Shown one piece after another: positions 1 to 6,953 of a stretch of 8,878 bases of DNA. Position numbers and translations under genes: made by a program. The notes under the pieces were generated by a model, which was not told the origin of the DNA, searched no databases, and worked only from the letters and a program-made list of their open reading frames with translations. Where the stretch lies: contig CACYBP010000020.1 in assembly GCA_902772625.1 (NCBI GenBank), forward strand, positions 1 to 8,878, in the 5' to 3' direction. Position 1 is the first letter of the stretch. Each line of letters opens with the position of its first letter. Source of the stretch: Oscillospiraceae bacterium. Lineage in GTDB: Bacteria > Bacillota > Clostridia > Oscillospirales > QAMX01.

Positions 1-1725
1 CACGAAGAGGAGCATATCGATATCACGGTCGAGAAGACCTGGGAAGACGACGATAACCGCGACGGCATGCGTCCCGCCTCGGTGAAGGCGCAGCTCTACG
101 CCGGGGACGAAGCGGTCGGCGAGCCTGTGGAACTCAGCGAATCCGCGGGTTGGACCTACACCTGGGCCGAACAGGACAGATACAAAGGCGGCGAAGCGAT
201 CGCCTACACCGTCAAGGAAACTGAAACTCCCGAGGGCTATACCGCTGAAGTCACCGGCTCCGCGGAAAAAGGCTTCGTTATCACCAACACCCACGAGGCG
301 GAGACCACCGACGTGACCGTCGAAAAGGTCTGGAACGACGCGGAAGACCAGGACGGCAAGCGTCCCGCCTCCATCAAGGTGCAGCTCTACGCCGGAGACG
401 AAGCGTTCGGCGATCCGGTGGAACTCAGCGAAGACACCGCATGGAAATACACCTGGAACGGACTTTTCGCCTATGAAGCCGGCGAGAAGATCGTCTACAC
501 GGTCAAGGAAGTCGCAACGCCCGACGGATACTCTTCTGAGGTGACCGGTTCTGCAAACGACGGGTTCGTCGTCACGAACAGCCACGAAGAAGAAAAGGTC
601 GATATCACGGTCGAGAAGACCTGGGAAGACGACGATAACCGCGACGGCATGCGTCCCGCCTCGGTGAAGGCGCAGCTCTATGCCGGGGACGAAGCAGTCG
701 GCGAACCTGTGGAACTCACTGAAGACGCCGGTTGGAAATACACCTGGACGTCGCGCGACAGGAACAAGGACGGCAAGGCGATCGCCTACTCCGTCAAGGA
801 AGTCGAAGCTCCCGAGGGCTATACCTCCGAAGTCACCGGCTCCGCGGAAGAAGGCTTCGTCATCACCAATACCCACGAGGCTGAGACCACCGACGTGACC
901 GTCGAAAAGGTCTGGGACGACGCGAATGACCAGGACGGCAAGCGGCCTGACTCCGTGAAGGTTCAGCTCTATGCCGGAGACAAAGCGGTCGGCGATCCGG
1001 TGGAACTCAACGAAGACGCCGCGTGGAAATACACCTGGACCGGGCTTTTCGCCTACGAAGGCGGCAAGAAGATCACCTACTCGGTCAAAGAAGTTGATAC
1101 TCCTGAGGATTATTCTTCCGAAGTGAGCGGTTCGGCGGACGACGGGTTCGTCGTTACGAACAGCCACGAAGAAGAGAAGATCGATATCACGGTCGAAAAG
1201 GTCTGGGAGGACGACGATAACCGCGACGGCAAACGGCCCGACGCCGTGAAGGTGCAGCTCTATGCCGGAAACGAAGCGGTCGGCGATCCTGTGGAGCTTA
1301 ACGAGGCTTCCGGTTGGACTCACACCTGGACCTCGCGCGACAGGAACAAGGACGGCAAGGCGATCACCTATACCGTCAAGGAAGTCGAAGATCCCGAAGG
1401 CTACGTTTCCGAAGTGACCGGTTCCGCGGCGGACGGCTTCGTTATCACCAACACCCATGAATCTGAGACCACCGACGTGACCGTCGAAAAGGTCTGGGAC
1501 GATGACGACGACCAGCGCGGGCTCCGTCCCGACAGCGTAACGGTTACCCTCTTTGCCGACGGCGAGAAGGTTGATTCCGCGAGCATCACCGAAGCGGACG
1601 GCTGGAAGCACACCTTCACCGGCCTTGCGAAGTACGCTTCGGGCAAGGAAATCGCCTACACCGTCACCGAAGATGCGGTCGAAGGATACGAAAGCTCGAT
1701 TGACGGCTTCGTGGTGACCAACAAG
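1..1725 (+). repeat. Tandem Cna-B coding repeats, 291-bp unit and 582-bp super-unit
   Basis: Units begin with a conserved His-Glu (or His-Glu-Glu) codon pair at 1, 292, 583, 874, 1165 and 1456. The spacing is exactly 291 bp (97 codons) each time, with no indels in the first five. Odd units (A type: EDDDNRDG, mostly SRDRNKDG in the middle) alternate with even units (B type: GLFAYE in the middle in units 2 and 4), so the true period is 582 bp. Bases 17-98 and 599-680 are identical over 82 nt, which points to recent duplication or gene conversion. The sixth unit is the most diverged and a few codons shorter, as expected for an array edge. The array probably continues upstream of base 1. Confidence 0.95.
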
Positions 1726-2112
1726 CTCGCCGAATCTCTGGAATACACCATCACGTATAAGCTCAACGGCGGCCAGTTCGACGGAAAGACCGACGATATT
1801 CTCGAGGTTTATCCCGCGAATACCGTGATCTCCATCCACGAAGCGCCCACCAGAGAAGGCTATAAGTTCCTTTACTGGGAAGGCTCCAGCTATCAGCCGG
1901 GCGACGAGTATACCGTCGTCGAGGATCACACCTTCACGGCCATGTGGGAACCGGTTCCTCCCGATGAACCCGACCGTCCGGATACCGGTGACAGCAGCAA
2001 TCCGGGCCTCTGGATCACGCTGATGATCTTCTCCGGCATCGCACTCTCCGCTTTGGCGGTTTGCGGCGTTGTGATCCTGGTTAACAGAAAGGCTTATAAG
2101 GCCAGACATTGA
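1..2112 (+). CDS. Cna-B repeat surface protein with sortase-like anchor (5' partial)
   Basis: The reading frame is open from base 1, so the start and any signal peptide lie upstream; 703 residues are visible. In order they are six Cna-B domains (1-1725), a Listeria-Bacteroides (Flg_new/InlB B-type) repeat (about 1741-1950), a proline/aspartate linker, RPDTG (1975-1989), a 25-residue hydrophobic helix (2008-2082) and a basic tail. Each Cna-B unit shows the family pattern: VEKxW near the start, DGxRPxSV, LYAGD, a central W-x-YTW, YTVKE and a terminal TN. In characterised Cna-B domains the Lys of the first strand and the Asn of the last form an intramolecular isopeptide bond helped by an acidic residue; that these domains do so is inference. 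The likely role is a stiff, wall-anchored adhesin stalk, with the ligand-binding head upstream of the window. The sequence is strongly acidic. The Met at base 67 lies inside a repeat and is not a credible start. Confidence 0.93.
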   Translation, partial: HEEEHIDITVEKTWEDDDNRDGMRPASVKAQLYAGDEAVGEPVELSESAGWTYTWAEQDRYKGGEAIAYTVKETETPEGYTAEVTGSAEKGFVITNTHEAETTDVTVEKVWNDAEDQDGKRPASIKVQLYAGDEAFGDPVELSEDTAWKYTWNGLFAYEAGEKIVYTVKEVATPDGYSSEVTGSANDGFVVTNSHEEEKVDITVEKTWEDDDNRDGMRPASVKAQLYAGDEAVGEPVELTEDAGWKYTWTSRDRNKDGKAIAYSVKEVEAPEGYTSEVTGSAEEGFVITNTHEAETTDVTVEKVWDDANDQDGKRPDSVKVQLYAGDKAVGDPVELNEDAAWKYTWTGLFAYEGGKKITYSVKEVDTPEDYSSEVSGSADDGFVVTNSHEEEKIDITVEKVWEDDDNRDGKRPDAVKVQLYAGNEAVGDPVELNEASGWTHTWTSRDRNKDGKAITYTVKEVEDPEGYVSEVTGSAADGFVITNTHESETTDVTVEKVWDDDDDQRGLRPDSVTVTLFADGEKVDSASITEADGWKHTFTGLAKYASGKEIAYTVTEDAVEGYESSIDGFVVTNKLAESLEYTITYKLNGGQFDGKTDDILEVYPANTVISIHEAPTREGYKFLYWEGSSYQPGDEYTVVEDHTFTAMWEPVPPDEPDRPDTGDSSNPGLWITLMIFSGIALSALAVCGVVILVNRKAYKARH
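1741..1956 (+). other. Listeria-Bacteroides-type (Flg_new/InlB B) repeat domain
   Basis: This domain of about 70 residues lies between the last Cna-B unit and the anchor. It shows the family pattern: YTITYKLNGG at the start, then PTREGYKFLYWEG, and TFTAMWE at the end. Such domains are beta-grasp-like spacers in secreted proteins of Firmicutes and Bacteroidetes and often sit near the wall anchor. Only one copy is present here. The assignment rests on recognising the pattern by eye. Confidence 0.75.
1975..2109 (+). other. Sortase-like cell wall sorting signal (RPDTG, helix, basic tail)
   Basis: The tail contains PDRPDTGD, a short Ser/Asn spacer, a hydrophobic run of about 25 residues (2008-2082), then NRKAYKARH at the C terminus. 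This three-part layout is that of a sortase substrate. The motif departs from LPXTG by having Arg at the first position, whereas clostridial substrates commonly have a hydrophobic residue there (for example LPKTG or VPKTG). No sortase gene lies in the window, so the cognate enzyme is unknown. If the motif is not cleaved, the protein would remain a C-terminally membrane-anchored protein. Confidence 0.75.
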
Positions 2113-2193
2113 CCGAAAGCGGAAGACAGGCGGTTATCTCATGGAATAAACCGCTTGACTCGCGGGCTTCCTTTCGAGAAGCAGAAATGAATC

Positions 2194-2230
2194 AAAAACG
2201 GGCGCGGCCTTCTGGCCGCGCCCGTTTTTT
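2194..2230 (+). terminator. Rho-independent terminator of the surface protein gene
   Basis: A perfect 11-bp GC-rich stem (2199-2209 with 2214-2224) closes a 4-nt TTCT loop. It is followed by six T residues (2225-2230) and preceded by five A residues (2194-2198), so it could work in both directions. It sits 82 bases after the stop codon of the surface protein gene. Confidence 0.92.
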
Positions 2231-2265
2231 CCGGACGGAAGAAAGAATACCGCGGAACAGACGGG

Positions 2266-2320
2266 AAACAGAAAAGCACCCGGAAACGCAGGAAACGCGT
2301 TTCCGGGTGCTTTTCTGTTT
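2266..2320. terminator. Very long perfect hairpin, probable bidirectional terminator
   Basis: A perfect 24-bp inverted repeat (2266-2289 with 2297-2320) has a 7-nt loop. The stem ends carry A-rich and T-rich runs, so either strand would end in CTTTTCTGTTT after a GC-rich core. It lies between converging genes and could end transcription from both sides. The stem top contains a 14-bp palindrome (2291-2304, GGAAACGCGTTTCC) that allows a smaller alternative fold. Its length and perfection are more than termination requires. Confidence 0.75.
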
Positions 2321-2340
2321 TATCATGCCGCGGGTGCGGA

Positions 2341-2372
2341 TGAAAACCATGGAGCGGCTTTCGCGCCGCTCC
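2341..2372 (-). terminator. Possible weak terminator after the small ATPase gene
   Basis: An 8-bp stem (2351-2358 with 2365-2372) with a 6-nt loop lies 35 bases beyond the stop of the minus-strand ATPase gene. On the minus strand it is followed by ATGGTTTTC, a short and interrupted T tract. It is the first hairpin met by transcripts leaving that gene; the stronger hairpin at 2266-2320 would catch readthrough. Confidence 0.4.
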
Positions 2373-2406
2373 CGCCTTGAAGAGCGCCGGGGGAGAAGGA
2401 CTCCGG

Positions 2407-2817
2407 TCAGATGTACTTATGCATCCGCTCCGGAAGCTCAGAGGCGTCGGCTGAGACCGTGATGGTGAAGTCGATCTTCAGGTTTTCGCTCTTCTCCTCG
2501 AGAAGAGCAAGGAAGTCGGCCATCTTCTCAAAGGAATCCTCCTGGGAGATCTTGGTCAGATTGTCGATGAAGATGTGGTTCAGATCGTAATTCTGCGCGT
2601 AGCAGCCATAGAGGAAGCCGAGAAGCGCGTTGTAGCCGGTGAGAGGGTATTCGCCGTAGTCGATCAGACGCGCGCCGTAATGCACGTCGAAGGTGAGGGA
2701 GTTTCCGCGTTCCAGACAGAGGATGCTGCCCGCGTTTTCACGCGCCGCGTCGTTGACCAGTTCGATGAGCTGTTTGGTTTTACCGGATCCCTTTTTGCCG
2801 ACGATGAGTTTGACCAT
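2407..2817 (-). CDS. Small P-loop ATPase of unknown function
   Basis: The product has 136 residues. A Walker A motif, GKKGSGKT, is at residues 7-14, right after the first beta strand. A hydrophobic strand ending in Asp (HIFIDNL, about residues 81-87) is the best Walker B candidate. The C-terminal third ends in a strand FTITVSADASELPE. No membrane segment or signal peptide is seen. Small proteins like this in Clostridia are, from memory, sometimes labelled PilT-like, but the pilus motor domains are absent and I would not use that name. The compact P-loop fold could also recall thymidine-kinase-like proteins, yet no zinc ribbon or lasso is visible. The start has a strong AAGGAGG at 2824-2830, six bases upstream. 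The gene follows pgi by 27 bases on the same strand and is probably co-transcribed with it. The function is unknown. Confidence 0.88.
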   Translation of the reverse strand: MVKLIVGKKGSGKTKQLIELVNDAARENAGSILCLERGNSLTFDVHYGARLIDYGEYPLTGYNALLGFLYGCYAQNYDLNHIFIDNLTKISQEDSFEKMADFLALLEEKSENLKIDFTITVSADASELPERMHKYI

Positions 2818-2844
2818 GTCGTACCTCCTTGAAATGAGTATTTG

Positions 2845-4182
2845 TTATTTGGCAAGCCGCGCGTCAAGCTCGGCCTTTTTATCTTCGTAGCCGGGTTTGC
2901 CGAGAAGGGCGAACATATTGGATTTATACGCTTCCACGCCGGGCTGGTTGAAGGGATTGACCCCGAGCAGATATCCCGAAAGCCCGCAGGCATATTCGAA
3001 GAAGTAGACCAGAGTGCCGAAGTCGTAGGCGCCGTTGGAGGGGATGGTGACGCCGAGATTCGGAACGCCGCCGTCCACGTGGGCAAGGACCGTTCCGAGC
3101 GAGGCGGTCTTGTTGATGGCGTCAAGGCTCATGCCCGCGAGATAATTGAGGCCGTCGGTGTTGGCGTCGTCAGCTTCGACCTTGCGGTCGCAGGCGGGGG
3201 TTTCGATGGTGACGACGGTCTCAAAGAGATTGCGCAGGCCGTCCTGGATGTACTGGCCCATGGAATGCAGGTCGGCGGTCAGATCCACCGAGGCGGGGAA
3301 GATGCCCTTGCCGTCCTTGCCTTCGCTTTCGCCGTAAAGCTGCTTCCACCATTCGGCCATGAAGCGGAAGGCGGGCTCGTAGCAGCCGAGGATCTCGGTG
3401 GTGAAGCCGGCGTGGTAAAGTGCGTTGCGGGTGGCGGCGTAGACCCAGGCGGGGTTATCCTTGCCGCCCGCCGAAAGGACCTTCATCTCGTCGTACGCGC
3501 CCTTCATCATCTCGTCGATATCGACTCCCGCCACCGCGATGGGCAGAAGACCCACGGCGGTCAGGACCGAGTAGCGGCCGCCCACGTCGTCGGGGATCAC
3601 GAAGGATTCGTAGCCTTCGGCGTCAGCAAGCTTTTTCAAGGCGCCGCGCGCCTTGTCGGTGGTGGCGTAGATACGCTTTGCGGCTTCTTCTTTGCCGTAT
3701 TTTTCTTCACAGAGCTTTTTAAAGATGCGGAAGGCCACGGCGGGCTCGGTGGTGGTGCCCGATTTGGAGATCACGTTGATGGAGAAATCCTTTCCCTCCA
3801 GAAGCGAAAGGATTTCGGCAGTATGCACCGGGGAGAGGTTGTTGCCCACGAAGTAGACGTTCGGGGTGTCCTTTTTGAGAAGGTTGTAGTTGGGGGAACG
3901 CATGAACTCCACCGCGGCGCGGGCACCGAGGTAGGAGCCGCCGATCCCGATCACGACCAGGGCGTCGCTGTCGCTCTTGATCTTTTCGGCCGCCTTTTTG
4001 ATGCGGGCGAATTCTTCCTTGTCGTAGTTTTCGGGAAGCGCGACCCAGCCGAGAAAATCATTTCCCGCGCCGGTCTTGTTTTTCAGCTGATCCGCCGCCG
4101 TCTCCAGAGCGGGGAGGTAAGCGTTTACGGTTTCTTCGGAGACGAATTTCAGGGCGTTTTTGTTGGTGATCTGAATCGACAT
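2845..4182 (-). CDS. pgi: Glucose-6-phosphate isomerase
   Basis: The enzyme interconverts glucose 6-phosphate and fructose 6-phosphate in the cytosol (glycolysis and gluconeogenesis). The 445 residues match the short Bacillus/Clostridia form (about 450). The first SIS-type sugar-phosphate site is at 76-89 ([14 protein letters not shown]), with SGTTTE at 141-146. Family signature 1 is at 198-211 ([11 protein letters not shown] region). The active-site segment [12 protein letters not shown] is at 304-315. Family signature 2 is at 403-420, with FNQPGVE and the terminal Lys. The ATG at 4182 is chosen because [13 protein letters not shown] fits the family N terminus and AAAGGG lies about 11 bases upstream. 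An in-frame extension to 4251 would run through the promoter. The gene stands between pcrA (110 bases upstream) and the small ATPase gene (27 bases downstream). No residue looks missing. Confidence 0.97.
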   Translation of the reverse strand: MSIQITNKNALKFVSEETVNAYLPALETAADQLKNKTGAGNDFLGWVALPENYDKEEFARIKKAAEKIKSDSDALVVIGIGGSYLGARAAVEFMRSPNYNLLKKDTPNVYFVGNNLSPVHTAEILSLLEGKDFSINVISKSGTTTEPAVAFRIFKKLCEEKYGKEEAAKRIYATTDKARGALKKLADAEGYESFVIPDDVGGRYSVLTAVGLLPIAVAGVDIDEMMKGAYDEMKVLSAGGKDNPAWVYAATRNALYHAGFTTEILGCYEPAFRFMAEWWKQLYGESEGKDGKGIFPASVDLTADLHSMGQYIQDGLRNLFETVVTIETPACDRKVEADDANTDGLNYLAGMSLDAINKTASLGTVLAHVDGGVPNLGVTIPSNGAYDFGTLVYFFEYACGLSGYLLGVNPFNQPGVEAYKSNMFALLGKPGYEDKKAELDARLAK

Positions 4183-4222
4183 AGCTTCGTGATCCCTTTC
4201 CTTGTATTTCTGTTCTGATCTC

Positions 4223-4251
4223 ATTTTATCACAAAGAGCAAAGAGAAGCAA
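4223..4251 (-). promoter_or_regulatory. Probable sigma-A-type promoter for pgi
   Basis: On the minus strand TTGCTT (4246-4251) is separated by 17 bases from TAAAAT (4223-4228). The -10 matches the consensus at five of six positions and the -35 at three of six. Transcription would start near 4216, giving a leader of about 34 nt that includes the AAAGGG ribosome binding site. This would make pgi and the ATPase gene a unit separate from pcrA. Confidence 0.6.
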
Positions 4252-4292
4252 GCCCGATTGCTCATATCGGCGAAAAAACGGAGGCCGCCCGG

Positions 4293-6728
4293 TCAGAGAA
4301 GCGTGAGGAACCTTGCGGCGGTTTTCGCCATGAATTTCTTTTCGGTGCCGTCGTCGAAGAGGATGGTGATCAGATAATCGCCGCCCATGGGGATCGATTT
4401 TGTGATCCGTCCTTCGCCGAAGGCCTTATGCCTGACGTGTGCCCCGGCGGAAAGCGACGTGAGGGCGATCCCGCCGGTTTCGCCTTCGGCGCTTCTTCCG
4501 GAAAGCGGGGCGGCGCTCCGTTTCCCTTCGGCGGGCACGATGCGCGCGGCGCGGGAGGTCGGGCTGAAGAAATCCTCCTCGCCGGCATAAGCGCGGTAGG
4601 AAGAGACGCCCGCCCGGCCGCGGGTCTTCGGAAGCCTTTCCAGAAGCTCTCCCGGGATCTCGTCCAGAAAGCGGGAGGGCATGTTGGCGGCGGTGTGGCC
4701 GAAGAGCATCCGCCTCCTTGCGCAAAGCAGGGTCAGCCGCTTCTTCGCCCGGGTGATGCCCACGTAGGCAAGCCGCCGTTCCTCCTCCAGATCCTCCGGC
4801 TCGGAGGACGAGCGGTAGGAGGGGAAGATGTCCTCCTCCATGCCGCAGATGTAAACGAAGGGGAATTCCAGTCCCTTGGCGTTGTGGATGGTCATCAGGA
4901 TCACCGCGTCGGCGGTCTCGTCGTATTTGTCGATGTCGGAGATCAGGGAGACCTCGGCGAGATAATCCTCCAGACTCGGATCCTCGTGGGAAGAGACGTA
5001 TTCGATGAGATTGGATTTCATCTCGTCGATGTTTTCAAGGCGCGATCTGGCCTCTTCTTCGCTCTTGATCTCGTACATCTGGCGGTATCCGGTGGCCTCC
5101 AGCATGGCGTCGTAGAGATCGGGGAGAGAGGCGGTCAGCGAAAGCTCGGACAGCTTGTCGAGCATCTCAAAGAAGCGGGCGATCGCCTTGGCGGGCCGCG
5201 CCAGAGGCGCGTAAAACGAAGCGTTTCTGAGGACGTCGACCAGCGAGACCCCGTTTTCGGCGGCGATGGCGCGGGCCTTGTCCAGCGTGGCGTCGGAGAT
5301 CCCGCGGGTGGGCACGTTGATGATCCTGGTCAGGCGCAGCTCGTCGGAGGGATTGGCGATGACCTGCATGTAGGCCAGAACGTCCCGGATCTCCGCCCGG
5401 TCGAAAAAGCGCGTGCCGCCCACCATGCGGTAGGGCACGCCGTTGTCACGAAGGGCGCGCTCCAGGGCGTTTGACTGGGCGTTCATGCGGTAAAGCACCG
5501 CGTGCGCGCTCCAAGGCTGGTCTTTCATGTGATTCATGATGATGTTTTCCGCGATATAGCGGGCTTCGCCGGTCTCGTCCTCGGCGGTGTAGAGCGTGAC
5601 CTTGTCGCCGTTCGGATCCGCCGTCCAGAGGTTCTTTCCCTTCCGGCCCTTGTTGTGGGAGATCACGGCGTTGGCGGCGTCCAGAATGTTGCCGGTGGAC
5701 CGGTAATTCTGCTCCAGCTTGATCACCCGCGCGCCGGGGTATTCCTTTTCAAAATCCAGAATATTCCGGATGGTGGCGCCGCGGAAACGGTAGATCGACT
5801 GGTCGTCGTCGCCCACCACGCAAAGATTCTGCCGTCCCGAGGCAAGAAGCGAAGTCAGGCGGTACTGAGCGTAGTTGGTGTCCTGGTATTCGTCCACCAG
5901 AACGTAGCGGAAGCGGCGCTGATAGTATTCCAGAACGTCGGGATTCTCCTCCAGAAGCCGGACGGTATTCAGGATCAGATCGTCGAAATCCATGGCGCTG
6001 GCGGCCTTCAGCCGCTCGGCGTAGACCGCGTAAAGCCGCGCGACGACCGATCGGCGGTAATCGGCGCCGACGTTCTGCCGGAAGGTCTCGGGGGAGAGAA
6101 GGCTGTCCTTGGCCCGGGAGATCTCGGCCAGGACGCTTTTGGGCGAAAACTGCGTGGTGGAAACGCCGCGCTCTTTCATGATCTCTTTCATGGCGCGCAG
6201 CTGGTCGTCGGAATCGTAGATGGTGAAGGAGGAGGAATAGCCGATCTTCTCGGCGTGCCTCCTGAGGATGCGCACGCAGGTGGAATGGAAGGTGGCGGCC
6301 CAGACCTCGTCGGCCGCGGTCCCCACCGCCCGGCGGATGCGCTCCTTCATTTCGGAGGCTGCTTTGTTGGTGAAGGTGATGGCAAGGATCTGCCACGGCT
6401 CGCATTTCTCCACGGCGAAGACCGATTCGGCGGTATGGGGATCGAGGACGGCGTGGAGATCGCCCAGCGCCTCCAGATCCGCCACGTCCCTGTCGGTCAG
6501 GCCTTCGGGCAGGCTTTCGCTTTCGTAGGCGTTGCCGAACCGGAGCAAAAAGGCGATCCGGGCCACAAGCACCGTTGTCTTGCCGCTCCCCGCGCCGGCC
6601 AGCACCAGAAGCGGGCCGTTGACCGCGAAAACGGCTTTTCTCTGCATGGGGTTGAGGGAGGAATACTCTTCCTCCAGATACTTTTTCCTGATGCGGCGGT
6701 ATTTTTCCGCGCTTTCAATCCCGGGCAT
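4293..6728 (-). CDS. pcrA: ATP-dependent DNA helicase PcrA/UvrD family (SF1A)
   Basis: This 3'-to-5' DNA helicase acts in repair, replication restart and removal of stalled complexes. Its 811 residues carry the full SF1A set: Q motif LNPMQR (25-30), Walker A AGAGSGKT (44-51), motif Ia [10 protein letters not shown] (116-125), motif [11 protein letters not shown] (276-284), motif [18 protein letters not shown] (304-318), motif [10 protein letters not shown] (338-345), motif [12 protein letters not shown] (612-622) and motif [17 protein letters not shown] (651-665). The C-terminal region (about 763-809, [12 protein letters not shown] then FDDGTEKKF) fits the Tudor-like domain that binds RNA polymerase in PcrA. 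An insertion of about 42 residues lies between Walker A and motif Ia compared with Bacillus PcrA. The start at 6728 gives an N terminus usual for clostridial PcrA. Its GAGG lies only two bases from the ATG, an unusually tight ribosome binding site, but no better in-frame start is seen. The gene has its own promoter. Confidence 0.96.
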   Translation of the reverse strand: MPGIESAEKYRRIRKKYLEEEYSSLNPMQRKAVFAVNGPLLVLAGAGSGKTTVLVARIAFLLRFGNAYESESLPEGLTDRDVADLEALGDLHAVLDPHTAESVFAVEKCEPWQILAITFTNKAASEMKERIRRAVGTAADEVWAATFHSTCVRILRRHAEKIGYSSSFTIYDSDDQLRAMKEIMKERGVSTTQFSPKSVLAEISRAKDSLLSPETFRQNVGADYRRSVVARLYAVYAERLKAASAMDFDDLILNTVRLLEENPDVLEYYQRRFRYVLVDEYQDTNYAQYRLTSLLASGRQNLCVVGDDDQSIYRFRGATIRNILDFEKEYPGARVIKLEQNYRSTGNILDAANAVISHNKGRKGKNLWTADPNGDKVTLYTAEDETGEARYIAENIIMNHMKDQPWSAHAVLYRMNAQSNALERALRDNGVPYRMVGGTRFFDRAEIRDVLAYMQVIANPSDELRLTRIINVPTRGISDATLDKARAIAAENGVSLVDVLRNASFYAPLARPAKAIARFFEMLDKLSELSLTASLPDLYDAMLEATGYRQMYEIKSEEEARSRLENIDEMKSNLIEYVSSHEDPSLEDYLAEVSLISDIDKYDETADAVILMTIHNAKGLEFPFVYICGMEEDIFPSYRSSSEPEDLEEERRLAYVGITRAKKRLTLLCARRRMLFGHTAANMPSRFLDEIPGELLERLPKTRGRAGVSSYRAYAGEEDFFSPTSRAARIVPAEGKRSAAPLSGRSAEGETGGIALTSLSAGAHVRHKAFGEGRITKSIPMGGDYLITILFDDGTEKKFMAKTAARFLTLL

Positions 6729-6750
6729 ATCCTCTCGTCCAACCGTTTCC

Positions 6751-6771
6751 CGGCGGAGATGTTCCCCGCCG
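6751..6771 (-). other. Hairpin in the pcrA leader RNA
   Basis: On the minus strand an 8-bp stem (6764-6771 with 6751-6758, one G-U pair) closes a 5-nt AACAT loop. It lies about 10 nt from the predicted 5' end of the pcrA transcript and about 22 nt before the start codon. It could stabilise the message or affect access to the tight ribosome binding site. No known riboswitch is recognised. Confidence 0.5.
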
Positions 6772-6787
6772 CTTTTTCTTTTCTTCT

Positions 6788-6816
6788 ATTATACAGGAAC
6801 AGCCCCCTTTTGGCAA
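6788..6816 (-). promoter_or_regulatory. Strong sigma-A-type promoter for pcrA
   Basis: On the minus strand TTGCCA (6811-6816) is separated by 17 bases from a perfect TATAAT (6788-6793). Transcription would start near 6781, giving a leader of about 53 nt. This is the best promoter match in the window. It is directly back to back with the promoter of the amidotransferase gene. Confidence 0.82.
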
Positions 6817-6872
6817 GCCGGAGTACTGAGGAAAAGAACCGAAAAGAAGAGCGGTTCCGGGCGAAAAAGAGA

Positions 6873-6901
6873 TGGACGGAAAAGGGAAATGGGTGTATAA
6901 T
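6873..6901 (+). promoter_or_regulatory. Sigma-A-type promoter for the amidotransferase/oxidoreductase pair
   Basis: TGGACG (6873-6878, four of six matches) is separated by 17 bases from a perfect TATAAT (6896-6901). Transcription would start near 6908, leaving a leader of about 46 nt. The -10 box overlaps an in-frame ATG at 6900, so that ATG could not be the start on this transcript. Confidence 0.75.
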
Positions 6902-6914
6902 GAAAAAAACGAAT

Positions 6915-6937
6915 CCGTCCGGTCTCTTTCCGGACGG
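6915..6937 (+). other. Hairpin in the amidotransferase leader RNA
   Basis: A perfect 8-bp stem (CCGTCCGG at 6915-6922 with CCGGACGG at 6930-6937) closes a 7-nt loop. It begins a few bases after the predicted transcription start and ends three bases before the AAGGAAGG ribosome binding site. There is no T tract, so it is not a terminator. It may be an operator-like inverted repeat or an mRNA-stabilising or translation-tuning element; which one cannot be told. Confidence 0.55.
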
Positions 6938-6953
6938 TGAAAGGAAGGATCCT

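Noticed and set aside
1..1725. Repeat array as a CRISPR or minisatellite
   Set aside because: The repeats are continuous coding units of 97 codons with Cna-B motifs. There are no short palindromic repeats or unique spacers.
2109..2462. Plus-strand open frame after the surface protein gene
   Set aside because: It runs through two terminator hairpins and the end of the ATPase gene, is Arg-rich with no domain, and has no convincing ribosome binding site.
2842..4218. Long plus-strand open frame (458 codons) opposite pgi
   Set aside because: It is antisense to a confidently identified enzyme, its translation is rich in Gly, Val, His and Asp with no domain, and such frames arise easily opposite GC-rich genes.
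4183..4251. N-terminal extension of pgi to 4251
   Set aside because: It would place the coding start in or before the -10 and -35 boxes, and the family N terminus begins at the ATG at 4182.
4271..4295. Terminator between pcrA and pgi
   Set aside because: On the minus strand there is a six-T run (4273-4278) just after the pcrA stop, but the best stem before it has only about four pairs including a G-U. At most it is a weak terminator.
6751..6785. Plus-strand terminator made of the GC stem followed by GCTTTTTCTTTT
   Set aside because: On the plus strand the stem is only six pairs with a nine-base loop, and no plus-strand gene lies upstream to need it. It is better explained as the pcrA leader hairpin read on the other strand.
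4428..6953. Long plus-strand open frames opposite pcrA (4428-5474 and the part of 5502-7652 before 6954)
   Set aside because: They are antisense to pcrA and contain no recognisable motif. The second merely runs in frame into the amidotransferase gene, whose own promoter and ribosome binding site lie at 6873-6948.
6900..6953. Upstream in-frame ATG at 6900 as the amidotransferase start
   Set aside because: The ATG overlaps the TATAAT box and has no well-spaced ribosome binding site. The added residues are not expected in the family.
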